Shown: positions 27,027 through 36,585, numbered from the stretch's first letter. The stretch: 64,000 nt of DNA from Desulfovibrio piger (GCF_900116045.1 NZ_LT630450.1:527501-591500), one strand, 5' to 3'. Notes: a model not told the origin generated them from the sequence alone. Translations and numbers: made by a program.

Positions 27027-27136
27027 TTGCATCGAAGCGGTCAAAGGTCCTAGCAAGATCAAGGTCGCATGTGCTCTTGAATAAGTTTGCGGCGCTACTG
27101 GCAGCAATTTGCGCGCGTATCGGCAGTGGAACAGCA

Positions 27137-27168
27137 AAAGGCGGGGCGGTTTTTTCCCGCCTTTTTTG
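27137..27168 (+). terminator. Second rho-independent terminator
   Basis: AAAGGCGGG (27137-27145) pairs with CCCGCCTTT and a run of six T follows. It lies 110 bases beyond the first terminator with no recognised gene between them. Confidence 0.8.
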
Positions 27169-27941
27169 TTAGTCCGGTTGTCGTTTGGGGGATGGCACAA
27201 CCGGCATGCGCAGGCACTGGCCCCGGTCCGTTTTCAGGAAGCGGATATACTTGGGCTGCCGTGCCCGGTCAGTGCTGCCCACCTTGCGGCCAGGAGGCAA
27301 ATGTCACTTTCTGTGGAGGCGGGAATCCGTTTTTCCTCTGTCGGTATCTGCAAGGGCCTGCAGTCTGACACGGTACCTGCTGGGGGCCATTCGCGATTTT
27401 TCCCTTATGGTTGCAGGCAGCAAGGCCAGCAGGCTTCGTTCCTGACGATAACATTTTATCTTCAGCAAGTCATAGTATTCGCCCCTCTGGGATACAGCAC
27501 CTGGACATGGCTTGCCCGGGGAGGGGGGAGGGTCCAGCCTGGTGGCATGGGCTGAACGGCAGTGATTTTTTATTGTAGGAAAATTTTGCTTTTTTTCTAT
27601 TTTCGTACTATCAAACCAAACACAGGCGGGCATGCCGTGTCCATACGAGGCGAGATGGAGCGGGTAGGGCAGGCTATCCGTCTTTTTTTCAGCTGGATAG
27701 CTGCGGGGGAAATGGCCGGGGCGTCTGCGCTGCCTGCTGCCGTGGCCGCGCGAGGCTGTTCTGTTGCAAGTCCCGGCCGGAAGAGGTCAGCAGACCTTTG
27801 TGTCACAGGAGTTTCCTTCACGGATGGCCGCCAGAGCCTGTTCAGATCGCTAACATGCTATCCCATCCATTTTTTTGTTTTTCAGATACTTCCCTGAAAA
27901 GGTGAAGCGTCATGCCGCCACGGCGACAGAATGGAGTTTTT
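27169..27941. other. Long intergenic region, no gene recognised
   Basis: About 770 bases precede the ene-reductase gene. Short open frames exist, but none has a ribosome binding site together with a protein-like translation. The stretch around 27565-27610 is AT-rich and may hold the promoter of the downstream gene. Confidence 0.45.
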
Positions 27942-29888
27942 ATGGAAAGAAAGTTCCCCTATTTGTGCAAACCCATCACCATCGGGCGTGTCACGTTCCG
28001 CAACCGCATGTTTTCCGCTCCCATGGGTGGTACGGACATCACCAACGACGGCTGCATCGGCCCCAAGTCCACCGCCTTTTATGAGCTGCGGGCCAAGGGC
28101 GGCGCCGGTGCCGTCACCATCAGCGAATGCATGGTGCATCCGAAGACCGACGGCAGCCATGCCTATCATCTGGATACGGCCATTTTGAATTCTCTGGCCT
28201 CCTTCACCTACACGGCGGACGCCATTCGTCGGCATGGCGCCATCCCCAGTGTGGAGCTTTCGCATTCCGGCATGTATTCCGGTACCTACATGACGGACAA
28301 GAGCCGCCAGCACGGCCTTGCCCAGTGGGGACCTTCGGCCTGTGTGCGTCCCGACGGTGTGGAAGTAGGCGAACTGACCCATGAGATGATCGACGAGATC
28401 GTGGCCGCTTACGGTCAGGTCGCCGGTCTGGCCAAACGTGCGGGCTTTGAGATGATCATGGTTCACGGCGGGCATGGCTGGCTCATCAACCAGTTTTTGT
28501 CGCCCTGGTTCAACCACCGGACGGACGAATACGGGGGCAGCATCGAGAACCGTTGCCGCTTTGCCCGCCGGGTGCTCCAGTCCGTGCGCGAGGCCGTGGG
28601 CCCCGGTTTCCCCATCGAATTCCGCATGAGCGGTTCCGAGCTGTTCGAGGGCGGCTATACGCTGGAAGACGGCATCGCCATCGCCAGGGAGCTGGAAGAT
28701 GGCATCGACCTTTTGCATGTTTCCGCCGGTACGTACCAGCGTGGCTTTGGCGACACGCATCCTTCCATGTTCAAGGAGCATGGCTGCAACGTCTATCTGG
28801 CGGCGGAGATCAAAAAGCATGTCTCCATCCCCGTGGCCACCATCGGCGGCCTGAACGATCCTGCCCAGATGGAGGAGATCATCAAGTCCGGCAAGGCCGA
28901 CGTGGTCTATATGGCGCGTGCGCTGCTGGCCGATCCTTTCCTGCCGGAAAAGGTCATGGCCAACCGGGACGAGGAGATCGTCCGCTGCCTGCGCTGCTTT
29001 ACCTGCATGGCTGAACGTGCGGCCACGGCCACACGTCGCTGTACGGTCAATCCGCTCATCGGGCGCGAAATGGAAGGCGACCGCGTGCTGCCCGCACCGG
29101 AAAAGAAAAAAGTCCTGGTGGCGGGCGGCGGCCCCGGCGGTCTGTATGCGGCCTGGACAGCGGCCCGGCGCGGCCATCAGGTGATTTTGTGCGAAAAAGA
29201 AGACAGCCTTGGCGGCATCCTGCGCAGTGAGCAGGCGCTCCCCTTCAAGTACGAGATGTATCAGCTGGCCGGTACCTACACCCACCTTGCCCGCAAGGCT
29301 GGCGTGGAGATCCGCCTCAATACGGAAGTGACCGCGGAATATGTGGAGCGGGAGGCGCCCGATGCCCTGATCATCGCCGTGGGTTCCCGTCCGCTGCTGC
29401 CTCCCATCCCCGGCCTGAAGGGCGACAATGTGGTCGTGGTCAACAATTACTACAAGGAAAAGGACAAGGTCGGGGAAGATGTGGTCGTTTTCGGCGGCGG
29501 ACTCGCCGGGTGTGAGTGCGCCATCCATCTGGGCCAGGAAGGCAGGACCGTCCACATCGTGGAGATGCGGGATGTCCTTGCACCTGATGCCAATGTGCGC
29601 CACCGTCCTCTGCTGCTGAAGGAAGTGGAGAAGTACGCCACCGTCCACACCGGCTGCCGGGGGCTGGAAGTCCGCCCTGACGGCATCTGGTGTGAAGACA
29701 AGGAAGGGCATCAGTTCCTCGTGCCCGGCAAAAGCGTCATCGCGGCCCTTGGGCAGCGCTCGTGTACGGATATCGTGGAAGAATTGCAGGATGGCGCGCC
29801 CTTTGTGCGCATCATCGGTGATGCCGCCCGTGTTTCCACCATCACCAATGCCGTCTACTGGGGCTACCACGCCGCTCTGGATATCTGA
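27942..29888 (+). CDS. NADH:flavin oxidoreductase / 2,4-dienoyl-CoA reductase family (Old Yellow Enzyme with FAD domain)
   Basis: The product has 648 residues; GGAG at 27933-27936 sets the ATG. Residues 1-350 form the FMN TIM barrel (FRNRMFSAPMGG, HGGHGWLINQFLSP, DEYGGSIENRCRFA). Then come the Fe-S cysteines CLRCFTCM with a later Cys in RRCTVNP, and residues 390-648 form a FAD/NAD-binding domain (VLVAGGGPGGLYAAW, VVFGGGLAGCECAIHLG). This matches FadH/BaiCD/BaiH-type enzymes that reduce C=C bonds of enoyl-CoA or enone substrates. The substrate is unknown. The gene stands alone, flanked by long noncoding stretches. Confidence 0.93.
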   Translation: MERKFPYLCKPITIGRVTFRNRMFSAPMGGTDITNDGCIGPKSTAFYELRAKGGAGAVTISECMVHPKTDGSHAYHLDTAILNSLASFTYTADAIRRHGAIPSVELSHSGMYSGTYMTDKSRQHGLAQWGPSACVRPDGVEVGELTHEMIDEIVAAYGQVAGLAKRAGFEMIMVHGGHGWLINQFLSPWFNHRTDEYGGSIENRCRFARRVLQSVREAVGPGFPIEFRMSGSELFEGGYTLEDGIAIARELEDGIDLLHVSAGTYQRGFGDTHPSMFKEHGCNVYLAAEIKKHVSIPVATIGGLNDPAQMEEIIKSGKADVVYMARALLADPFLPEKVMANRDEEIVRCLRCFTCMAERAATATRRCTVNPLIGREMEGDRVLPAPEKKKVLVAGGGPGGLYAAWTAARRGHQVILCEKEDSLGGILRSEQALPFKYEMYQLAGTYTHLARKAGVEIRLNTEVTAEYVEREAPDALIIAVGSRPLLPPIPGLKGDNVVVVNNYYKEKDKVGEDVVVFGGGLAGCECAIHLGQEGRTVHIVEMRDVLAPDANVRHRPLLLKEVEKYATVHTGCRGLEVRPDGIWCEDKEGHQFLVPGKSVIAALGQRSCTDIVEELQDGAPFVRIIGDAARVSTITNAVYWGYHAALDI

Positions 29889-30491
29889 TTCTACCGCCTG
29901 TGCGGGGGCGCTCGTGCGCTCCCGCCAGTTTCCAAAAGGACTGTCGGCAGGGGGATTACCGGGAGGCGACGGGCAAACGCGTTGACGCGCCCTTGCTCTT
30001 TTGCCGACCGTCGATATGGAGAATCAAACCTGCCCGAGCGACTGCCTCCTAAGCAAGTAGGCGCACGCAGGTTTGCCACAGCAACATGCGGGGCGTAACA
30101 GGCGACAAGAGGCAGCGATGATGCTTTGCCTCAGGCGGCAGGCTTCTTTGATGGCCAACGGGAGCTCCTTGGAACACCGCAGCACACCTTTGCCCGGCAG
30201 GAGAGGATGTGGATACATGGCTGTCATTCCTCTTCAGTCTGTAGAAGCAGGCTTCTGGCCTGACCCGCCGTACTACGGATAACGGGTACGATAACTGTGC
30301 CGTCGTTGAGAGGACTCCACAGGGGACTTGTTCAGGTCTTTCTTTCCCTGAGATGCCTAGCCGATTGCCGGTGCCCTAAAGTCCCTGAGCCGTGAGGACT
30401 TGGGACTTTAGGGCACCGGAGCGTGCAAGAACGAAACTGTCCTTGTGAATAAAGTCAGGATGCTAGACACACCATTGTGGTCTTCCTGCGC
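29889..30491. other. Intergenic region with one strong inverted repeat, no gene recognised
   Basis: About 600 bases between convergent genes. A Cys-rich frame on the minus strand (30024-30227) is not convincing. The only clear structure is the inverted repeat at 30368-30419. Confidence 0.45.
30368..30419. terminator. Perfect 18-bp inverted repeat between convergent genes
   Basis: CCGGTGCCCTAAAGTCCC (30368-30385) pairs perfectly with GGGACTTTAGGGCACCGG (30402-30419) around a 16-base loop. No U-tract follows on either strand. It could be a bidirectional stop signal or the remnant of a mobile repeat. Confidence 0.45.
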
Positions 30492-31958
30492 CTACCGGAC
30501 AGGCTGATCCCCACGATTCGATATCTTTTTACTGTGCAGCTCCCAGCGAGGCCGCGGATAGTCCCCTTTGATACAGGCAAGGAACTGTTTGTAGGGGAAT
30601 TGTTCGTCATCGTACAGGCCAAGTTCACCAAAAAAGCATTGTCCATCCGGGCTCATGACAGCTGATTTTATGGTTCGCTCCGAAGGCAGAGATAGCCCGA
30701 AATGTTCCAGATAGCGCGCGAGCGGCATGGGACGGGGAATGCTGTCATGGGGCAGGAGGAGGTCTTCATTCCAGATCCAGATTTCAGCATCCATCTCATA
30801 GAGGATGGTTTTGCCGTCATCGCTGATATCCAGCCCCATCAGCGCCGGGCCATCGTCGATGGGGATATCGTTTCCCTTGGCATCCAGCCGGACCAGAACG
30901 GTCAGGGTCTTGGAATCAAGGAGGAACGGGCGGGCAGGCTTCTTGGGCACTTGCTTCAGATAGAGTGCACACAGGGTGAAGCGGGCATCAAAGCTGGGGA
31001 TGGAACAAAAGAAATCGTCAAGTATCCAGTCCGCATGCAGGGGGCTGTCTGGAGCCGCTTTTTTCAGTTCGCTGTCCGAAAGAATGCGGCTGCGCCGGAA
31101 GCCCGGCCATCTTCCCCAGCGAAAGAGAGGATTTTGCGGATCACCCGCCTGCAGGATGCGTTTCTCCCCCTTGGCCAAATCTACAGAGGCGTGGGGCAGC
31201 ACACCGCCAAATGCAAGTGGACGTAGTTTGCCTGTTTGCAGATCGACGACCTGAACGCTGTTGTTTTGCTGCTTTTGCAGCAGCTTTTTGCCGTCGCGAC
31301 TCAGGAGTCTGTAGTACGGGCTGGCGTCAGGCCGGGCGATTTTGTCCAGTACGCGGAATTGATGCCTGTTCCTGACGGAGAACCAGCGGTTGTAATACGG
31401 CGTCAATTCCAGATTTTCAGCAGCTTTGCCTTTCGCAGCTGCGGGGGAAGAGGGGGGATTTCTTTTGCCATACCCCAGGGCGGTCTTGCCGTCCGCCGAC
31501 AGACCGTACCATTCGACATCTGCGATGCCGTGTTTGGACATATACTGCAGCGGTTCGCCGTAGCGCCAGATGAACCCGGGGCGTGCCCAGGTCTGGCCGT
31601 ACGGAGCAGGGTGGATGGCATCATTGATGGATACGAACCCCAGCATGGAGCGCCCGTCATCGCTGAGGAAATCCCCCATACCAAAATGTCCTTTCGGAGG
31701 GGCAAGGCGGACCAGACCAAAGTCCCGGCTCCAGACAAAGGGGGCGCCATCAAGAAAGCCGGTCATAGCCCGGCAGTCCGGTGCGATGGCCTTGATCCGT
31801 CCATTGCTGCCAAGGAGCGGAACCATATCCATGATGAAGCCTTCCGAAGGGGCGGAGGGAACGGCATATATCATATCGGGACAGGAAAAAAACAGAGGCG
31901 ATATGAACAGCAAAAGGATGCAAAAATAATATTGATGGCAATGAAGGAGCCGCTTCAT
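30492..31958 (-). CDS. Exported repeat protein, HAF-repeat/beta-propeller-like, unknown function
   Basis: The product has 488 residues with an N-terminal signal sequence (residues about 8-32, hydrophobic, ending near SCPDMIYAVP); the Cys there is not in a standard lipobox. Repeats of the form S-x-DG-x-x-x-LG recur along the protein: SDDGRSMLGFV, SADGKTALGYG, SRDGKKLLQKQ, SDDGKTILYEM and SPDGQCFFGEL. This spacing resembles HAF-type extracellular repeats and suggests a beta-propeller. It is an orphan gene, and an AT-rich region separates it from the divergent MFS gene. No enzymatic motif is seen. Confidence 0.7.
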   Translation of the reverse strand: MKRLLHCHQYYFCILLLFISPLFFSCPDMIYAVPSAPSEGFIMDMVPLLGSNGRIKAIAPDCRAMTGFLDGAPFVWSRDFGLVRLAPPKGHFGMGDFLSDDGRSMLGFVSINDAIHPAPYGQTWARPGFIWRYGEPLQYMSKHGIADVEWYGLSADGKTALGYGKRNPPSSPAAAKGKAAENLELTPYYNRWFSVRNRHQFRVLDKIARPDASPYYRLLSRDGKKLLQKQQNNSVQVVDLQTGKLRPLAFGGVLPHASVDLAKGEKRILQAGDPQNPLFRWGRWPGFRRSRILSDSELKKAAPDSPLHADWILDDFFCSIPSFDARFTLCALYLKQVPKKPARPFLLDSKTLTVLVRLDAKGNDIPIDDGPALMGLDISDDGKTILYEMDAEIWIWNEDLLLPHDSIPRPMPLARYLEHFGLSLPSERTIKSAVMSPDGQCFFGELGLYDDEQFPYKQFLACIKGDYPRPRWELHSKKISNRGDQPVR

Positions 31959-32049
31959 GCTGAAACCTCCCGTTGATCAGTATAGTGCTCAGGAAGGCAG
32001 CAGGCTGTCAAGATTACGGGTAAATGTCCTCCCCGTGTCCTGCGTGTGG

Positions 32050-32164
32050 CTTATATTCTGCACAAGGGTAGAAAATGGAAAACAGCATCCTTATATTCTG
32101 TAGAAATATTAATAATTGTAATTATTATATATTGAATTATATAGTTGATAATTATAGAATATAA
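32050..32164. promoter_or_regulatory. AT-rich control region with repeated TTATATTCT elements and a palindrome
   Basis: CTTATATTCTG occurs at 32050-32060 and again at 32090-32100, exactly 40 bases apart, and its inverted form AGAATATAA lies at 32156-32164. Between them TAATAATT-GT-AATTATTA (32110-32127) is a perfect palindrome. They lie between the divergent HAF-like and MFS genes and look like operator sites for a dedicated regulator. The regulator is not in the window. Confidence 0.45.
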
Positions 32165-32176
32165 AAGGAGGTTTCT

Positions 32177-33382
32177 ATGAAAAATATAGAACGTACTAAA
32201 GATAAGAATATAGATAAAATACTTTTTACAAGAAATTTTTATCTAATCTGTATTGCAAATCTATGTACATGCATGGCAATATATTCAGTCATGCCCGTAC
32301 TTCCTCTGTATCTGATCGATGTCCTGCATTGCAAGGAATCGGTGATGGGGATAGGGCTTGCAGCATTCCCCCTGATTGCCCTTGCAGTACGTTCTTTCTC
32401 TGGAATGATGTCAGATATGATGGATTGCAAGCGGCTCCTGCTGATTGCCACCACCTGCTGCGCCATTTTTTTCCCTCTGACATACATGGCAGCGACAATA
32501 TCGATTTTTATCTGCATACGGTTGTTGCACGGTGTAAGCTTTTCCATCATGACGACCTCACAGGCAACGATGGCAGTCGGTTTTATTCCTGAGAAAAAAC
32601 TGGGGATGGGGATCGGGGTATTCAGCAGCATGCTGTCGCTGGGGATGATCCTTGGTCCCATGCTGGGCTTGTATGTAACAAGCAGATTTTCTTATGCTGC
32701 TGCTTTTGGCTTGCCCTTTATCTTTGCCATGTTGGGTACCTGCTTGCAGCTCTTCATAACATCACCGCAAAAAATACAGGCGGCAAAATCCAGAAAGCCT
32801 ACCTGGGACATGCTTTTCATGCCGCAAGGCCTCTACGCCCTGTCCTCATTGTTCATTGCAGCATTCATGCTTGGGATGATCTCAAATTATACCTCAGTAC
32901 TGGCCAGAGACACCGGTCTGGACTCCTATGCCAGTGCGTTCTTTTTGCTGATGGGGATAGGGCTCCTGGTGAGCCGTCTGTTTTCCGGCTATATTGTGGA
33001 TAAAGGGTATCTCGTCCTTCTTGTCTGCATGGCGGATCTGGTGGCACTGGGCGCTGCGCTGCTTCTTGCCCGGACGACATCGCCGGTACTTTTTCTGGGA
33101 TGCGGTGGGCTGCTGGGCATGTCGCTGGGGGCGCTCCTGCCCAGCTATCAGACAGTGCTTGTACATCTGGCGGACAAAACAAAGCGGGGGGTCGCCAATG
33201 CCATGTACTTTATCGGGATGGATAGTGGCATATGCCTTTCCCTCCTGATGGGAGGTGTTATCTCACAGTCATTGGGAATGGATGTCGCCTATATGGTTGC
33301 AGCCTGGGGACAGCTTGTTTCACTGGGGATATTCCTCAGATTTGTTGCACCCCAATATCGCGCTGTTCTCGGTTCTGAATAA
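32177..33382 (+). CDS. Major facilitator superfamily transporter
   Basis: The product has 401 residues with about 12 membrane helices. VRSFSGMMSDMMDCKRLLL near residues 74-92 is a recognisable MFS motif A region (GxxxDxxxxRR variant), and the second half has SRLFSGYIVDKGYLVLL at the equivalent place. The substrate is unknown; drug or metabolite efflux is typical of this size class. AAAAGGAGG precedes the ATG. The first 60 bases of the gene and its promoter region are much more AT-rich than the flanking genes, which suggests acquisition from elsewhere. Confidence 0.88.
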   Translation: MKNIERTKDKNIDKILFTRNFYLICIANLCTCMAIYSVMPVLPLYLIDVLHCKESVMGIGLAAFPLIALAVRSFSGMMSDMMDCKRLLLIATTCCAIFFPLTYMAATISIFICIRLLHGVSFSIMTTSQATMAVGFIPEKKLGMGIGVFSSMLSLGMILGPMLGLYVTSRFSYAAAFGLPFIFAMLGTCLQLFITSPQKIQAAKSRKPTWDMLFMPQGLYALSSLFIAAFMLGMISNYTSVLARDTGLDSYASAFFLLMGIGLLVSRLFSGYIVDKGYLVLLVCMADLVALGAALLLARTTSPVLFLGCGGLLGMSLGALLPSYQTVLVHLADKTKRGVANAMYFIGMDSGICLSLLMGGVISQSLGMDVAYMVAAWGQLVSLGIFLRFVAPQYRAVLGSE

Positions 33383-33896
33383 TGCGGCGTGCTGGCACGA
33401 CATCCCCTGTTGTCCTGCGACCAGAAGAAAAAGGAGGACGTTTTTTGTCGGCACTGTCTGGGGGGCTGACATCCTTTCCCTGTAGAGAAGACAGATGCTG
33501 GATAAGGATATGCCGCAGCGTGGGAAGATTAGGTACGCCAGGCAACGAAGCATGCAGCAAGGCAAAAAGCTGGCAGGCAAGCAGCTTGGCTTCCTGACGA
33601 AAACAGGTTCCCAGGCTCAGGCGTATCTCGGCATTCCCCAGACGTTTTTTGGCAGCAGCAGGCAGAGCGCAACGAAAATAGAAGATGCGGCCCACACAAA
33701 GAAGATGCTGGCCGGAACGGCGGGTTGCTGGGTGGGAGTGGCACATGCTGTGCGGGTGAGCAGCGGTGTCAGAAGAAGCGGCAGCGGATGGCATTTGAGG
33801 CACCTTTTGTACCACCTGTTTGCCCCAAATTCGTCAAGGCAGGAAAAACAGGGGACAGGATGGGCTTGCAGCGCTGTTCGAAACAAGAAAAAAAGA
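33383..33896. other. Intergenic region, no gene recognised
   Basis: About 510 bases between the MFS gene and the tRNA-Leu terminator. Open frames on both strands lack good starts and look random. Confidence 0.45.
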
Positions 33897-33925
33897 AAGG
33901 GTTGCGGCTACTTGCCACAACCCTT
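33886..33925 (-). terminator. Terminator of tRNA-Leu
   Basis: On the minus strand AAGGGTTG pairs with CAACCCTT (33897-33904 with 33918-33925), followed by a U-rich tract (the A-rich bases 33886-33898 on the plus strand). It lies just downstream of the tRNA. Confidence 0.75.
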
Positions 33926-33935
33926 GATATCTTGC

Positions 33936-34020
33936 TGGTGCCGAGGGCGGGAATCGAACCCGCACGGCGGTTGCCACTACCACCTCAAGATAGCGTGTCT
34001 ACCAATTCCACCACCTCGGC
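33936..34020 (-). tRNA. tRNA-Leu (anticodon GAG)
   Basis: Read on the minus strand, GCCGAGG (from 34020) pairs with CCTCGGC before an A discriminator, and CCA is encoded at 33936-33938. The anticodon stem CTATC/GGTAG holds the loop TTGAGGT, giving anticodon GAG. A long variable arm (class II) confirms leucine. The D-arm TGGTGGAATTGGTAGACAC is typical of bacterial tRNA-Leu. Confidence 0.94.
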
Positions 34021-34186
34021 ACAAGTGGAGTGATACAGAAAACCGCTGGCCTTGGCAAGAACTTTTTTTCGTTTTGGAAATTTTTTTGTCCTGTCCGTCC
34101 AGGAGGCTGGGGGCTTGCGTTGGGCACAGCTTACCGGTACACCAAGAAACGGCAAACTTTACCATTGTTTTGCCTGGAGAAAGATC

Positions 34187-35254
34187 ATGGATGACGCTGT
34201 TCGCTCATTTTTGCAAAAAACAGGCCCTGTCCTTTGCGTTGACATCGGCAGCGGCACGCAGGACGTCCTTCTGGCCCGCCCGGGACTCGAGGTCCATAAC
34301 TGGCCACGTTTTGTGCTGCCTTCGCCAGCCCGGATGGCAGCACAGCGCATACGCGAACTGACCCTGCTCAAGCAGGCGGTATGGCTCTATGGAGAAAATA
34401 TCGGCGGCGGTTTTGGCCTTGCCGTGCGCGACCATATCAAGGCCGGCTTCACTGTCTGCAGTACGGCCAGCGCTGCCAGCGCCCTGCACGACAATCCTGC
34501 GGTGGTCCAAAGCATGGGCGTGCAGATAGCGGAGCAATGCCCGCCCGGGGCTGTGCCGGTGCCGCTCTCGGATTATTCGCCGGAATTTTTTGCCGGACTG
34601 CTGCGGCAGGCCGGGCTCCCGTTGCCCCATCTGGTGCTGGCGGGCTGTCAGGATCATGGCTTTCATCCCAATGGCAACCGCATGGGACGCATGCAGGCCT
34701 GGACGGCCCTGTTGCAGTCCTCGGCCTTGCCTGCCAACTGGATCTATGAGCAGCCACCGGCGCAATGTACCCGTCTGCTGGCTTTGCAGAAAAGGACAGG
34801 AGGCCCGGTGGCTGATACCGGTACTTGCGCGCTGCTGGGAGCCCTGTGTGTGCCGGAGGTCATGAAGCGGAGCTGGCGCGAAGGGATCACCATCATCAAT
34901 GTGGGCAACAGTCATACCGTGGCGGCGCTGGTCTATCAGGGACAGGTACGCGGTATCTACGAGCACCACACCGGCATGCGCACCCTGCAGGAATACCTTG
35001 CGGATCTTGAACAGTTCCGGCGTTCCTGGCTGCCGTGCGAGGAGGTCCTTGCGCACGGGGGGCACGGTACGGCGTTTGGCCCTTACTGTGAGGAAGCCGG
35101 AGGCTACGAACCCACCTATATCCTGGGGCCGAAGCGGGAATTTTTGCAGGGACAGGGACAGTTCCTGGCCCCGTATGGCGATATGATGCTGGCGGGCTGT
35201 TTTGGCCTGCTCTGGGGATGGGCGCACAGGGGCGATGACGCCGGGCGTTTATAA
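34187..35254 (+). CDS. DUF1786 family protein
   Basis: The product has 355 residues. The N-terminal LCVDIGSGTQDVLLA resembles the phosphate-1 loop of ASKHA (actin-like) ATPases, and GITIINVGNSHTVAALVYQG near residue 240 resembles a second phosphate loop. These features fit DUF1786, often annotated, without evidence, as a pyruvate formate-lyase activating enzyme. GGAGAAAGATC precedes the ATG at 34187, well downstream of the longest frame. It is followed two bases later by a PaaK-like ligase gene; the two are probably cotranscribed and may act on the same substrate. The molecular function is unknown. Confidence 0.8.
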   Translation: MDDAVRSFLQKTGPVLCVDIGSGTQDVLLARPGLEVHNWPRFVLPSPARMAAQRIRELTLLKQAVWLYGENIGGGFGLAVRDHIKAGFTVCSTASAASALHDNPAVVQSMGVQIAEQCPPGAVPVPLSDYSPEFFAGLLRQAGLPLPHLVLAGCQDHGFHPNGNRMGRMQAWTALLQSSALPANWIYEQPPAQCTRLLALQKRTGGPVADTGTCALLGALCVPEVMKRSWREGITIINVGNSHTVAALVYQGQVRGIYEHHTGMRTLQEYLADLEQFRRSWLPCEEVLAHGGHGTAFGPYCEEAGGYEPTYILGPKREFLQGQGQFLAPYGDMMLAGCFGLLWGWAHRGDDAGRL

Positions 35255-35256
35255 AG

Positions 35257-36582
35257 ATGGACAAGCAGCAACAAGGTTTTGACATGGAAGTTTTCGATAC
35301 AGCGGAATTGTGGAGCAGGGATCAGATCGAACACACCCAGCTGACGCGTCTCAGGGCCACGGTGGCCCATGTGCGCAAGAGCGAGTTCTATCGCCGCCGT
35401 CTGGATGAAGCCGGCGTGACGCCCGGGAGCATCACGTCGCTGGACGATATCCGGCGCATTCCCTTCACCACCAAGCAGGATCTGCGGGACCAGTATCCCA
35501 CGGGGCTTTTGTGCGTGCCGCGCAGCGAGATCGTGCGCATGCACTGCTCCAGTGGAACCACGGGCAGTCCTGTGGCCATCTGCCATACGCAGAACGATAT
35601 CAACTGCTGGGCTGATCTCATGGCCCGCTGCCTGTACATGGTAGGCGTACGCCGTGATGATGTGTTCCAGAACATGTCCGGTTACGGTCTGTTCACCGGG
35701 GGCCTGGGGATCCATTTCGGCGCCGAGCGCCTGGGCTGCATGACCATCCCCGCCGGCCCCGGCAACTCGCGCCGCCAGATCAAGCTGGCCAAGGACTTCA
35801 GGACCACGGTCGCCCATATCCTGCCGTCCTATGCGCTCATCCTTGGCGAGCATCTGCGCAATATGGGCGAAGATCCGCGCGACTTTCCCCTGCGCATCGC
35901 CGTGGTGGGGGCCGAGCCCTATACGGTGGAATTCCGGCGCCGTATCGAAGAACTCTTCGACATGAAGGCCTACAACTCTTACGGCCTCTCCGAGATGAAC
36001 GGCCCGGGCGTGGCCTTTGAATGCCAGAACCAGAACGGCCTGCATGTCTGGGAGGATGCGTACCTGCCGGAGATCGTGGATCCCAGGACCGGCGAGCCCG
36101 TGCCCGACGGCGAGATCGGCGAACTGGTCATGACCTGCCTGTGCCGTCAGGGCATGCCCATCCTGCGTTACCGCACCCGCGACCTGACCCGTTTCCTGCC
36201 CGGGGAATGTTCCTGCGGCCGTCATCACCGCCGCATCGACCGCATCCTGGGCCGCGCGGACGACATGTTCATCATCAAGGGTGTCAATGTCTATCCCATG
36301 CAGATCGAGCAGGTCATCATGACCTTCCCCGAAGTGGGGCAGAATTACTGCATCCTGCTGGAGAACGACGGCATCGGCGACGTCATGCGCGTGCAGGTGG
36401 AGATTCGCGACGAATACTTCGTGGAAGACATGCGCTGCCTGCAGGGCCTGCAGAAAACCATCGCCCAGCGGCTGCGTGACGAGATCCTGGTGACGCCGCG
36501 TGTGGAACTGGTGCAGAGCAACAGCCTGCCCAGCAGCGAAGGCAAGGCCGTGCGCGTGTACGATACCCGCGTCAAGAAGTAG
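35257..36582 (+). CDS. Phenylacetate-CoA ligase family protein (PaaK-like)
   Basis: The product has 441 residues, the normal length for PaaK-like adenylate-forming ligases. They activate aryl or other acids with ATP to acyl-AMP and then CoA. The AMP-binding motif MHCSSGTTGSPVAI (about residue 95), YGLSEMNGPGVAFEC (about 240) and RTRDLTRFLPGECSCGR (about 310) are typical. The C-terminal lid domain follows (GRADDMFIIKGVNVYPMQIE). Start choice is between 35257 and an ATG at 35284; the first is used. Anaerobes often use such ligases for aromatic acids or indole acetate; the true substrate is unknown. Confidence 0.92.
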   Translation: MDKQQQGFDMEVFDTAELWSRDQIEHTQLTRLRATVAHVRKSEFYRRRLDEAGVTPGSITSLDDIRRIPFTTKQDLRDQYPTGLLCVPRSEIVRMHCSSGTTGSPVAICHTQNDINCWADLMARCLYMVGVRRDDVFQNMSGYGLFTGGLGIHFGAERLGCMTIPAGPGNSRRQIKLAKDFRTTVAHILPSYALILGEHLRNMGEDPRDFPLRIAVVGAEPYTVEFRRRIEELFDMKAYNSYGLSEMNGPGVAFECQNQNGLHVWEDAYLPEIVDPRTGEPVPDGEIGELVMTCLCRQGMPILRYRTRDLTRFLPGECSCGRHHRRIDRILGRADDMFIIKGVNVYPMQIEQVIMTFPEVGQNYCILLENDGIGDVMRVQVEIRDEYFVEDMRCLQGLQKTIAQRLRDEILVTPRVELVQSNSLPSSEGKAVRVYDTRVKK

Positions 36583-36585
36583 GGT

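Noticed and set aside
27562..27897. Plus-strand frame of 111 codons upstream of the ene-reductase
   Set aside because: The start lies in an AT-rich promoter-like stretch without a ribosome binding site and the translation resembles no family.
30024..30227. Cys-rich minus-strand frame of 67 codons
   Set aside because: No ribosome binding site or recognisable family; the region between the convergent genes looks noncoding.
33336..33815. Minus-strand frame of 159 codons after the MFS gene
   Set aside because: It overlaps the 3' end of the MFS gene and its translation is random-looking.
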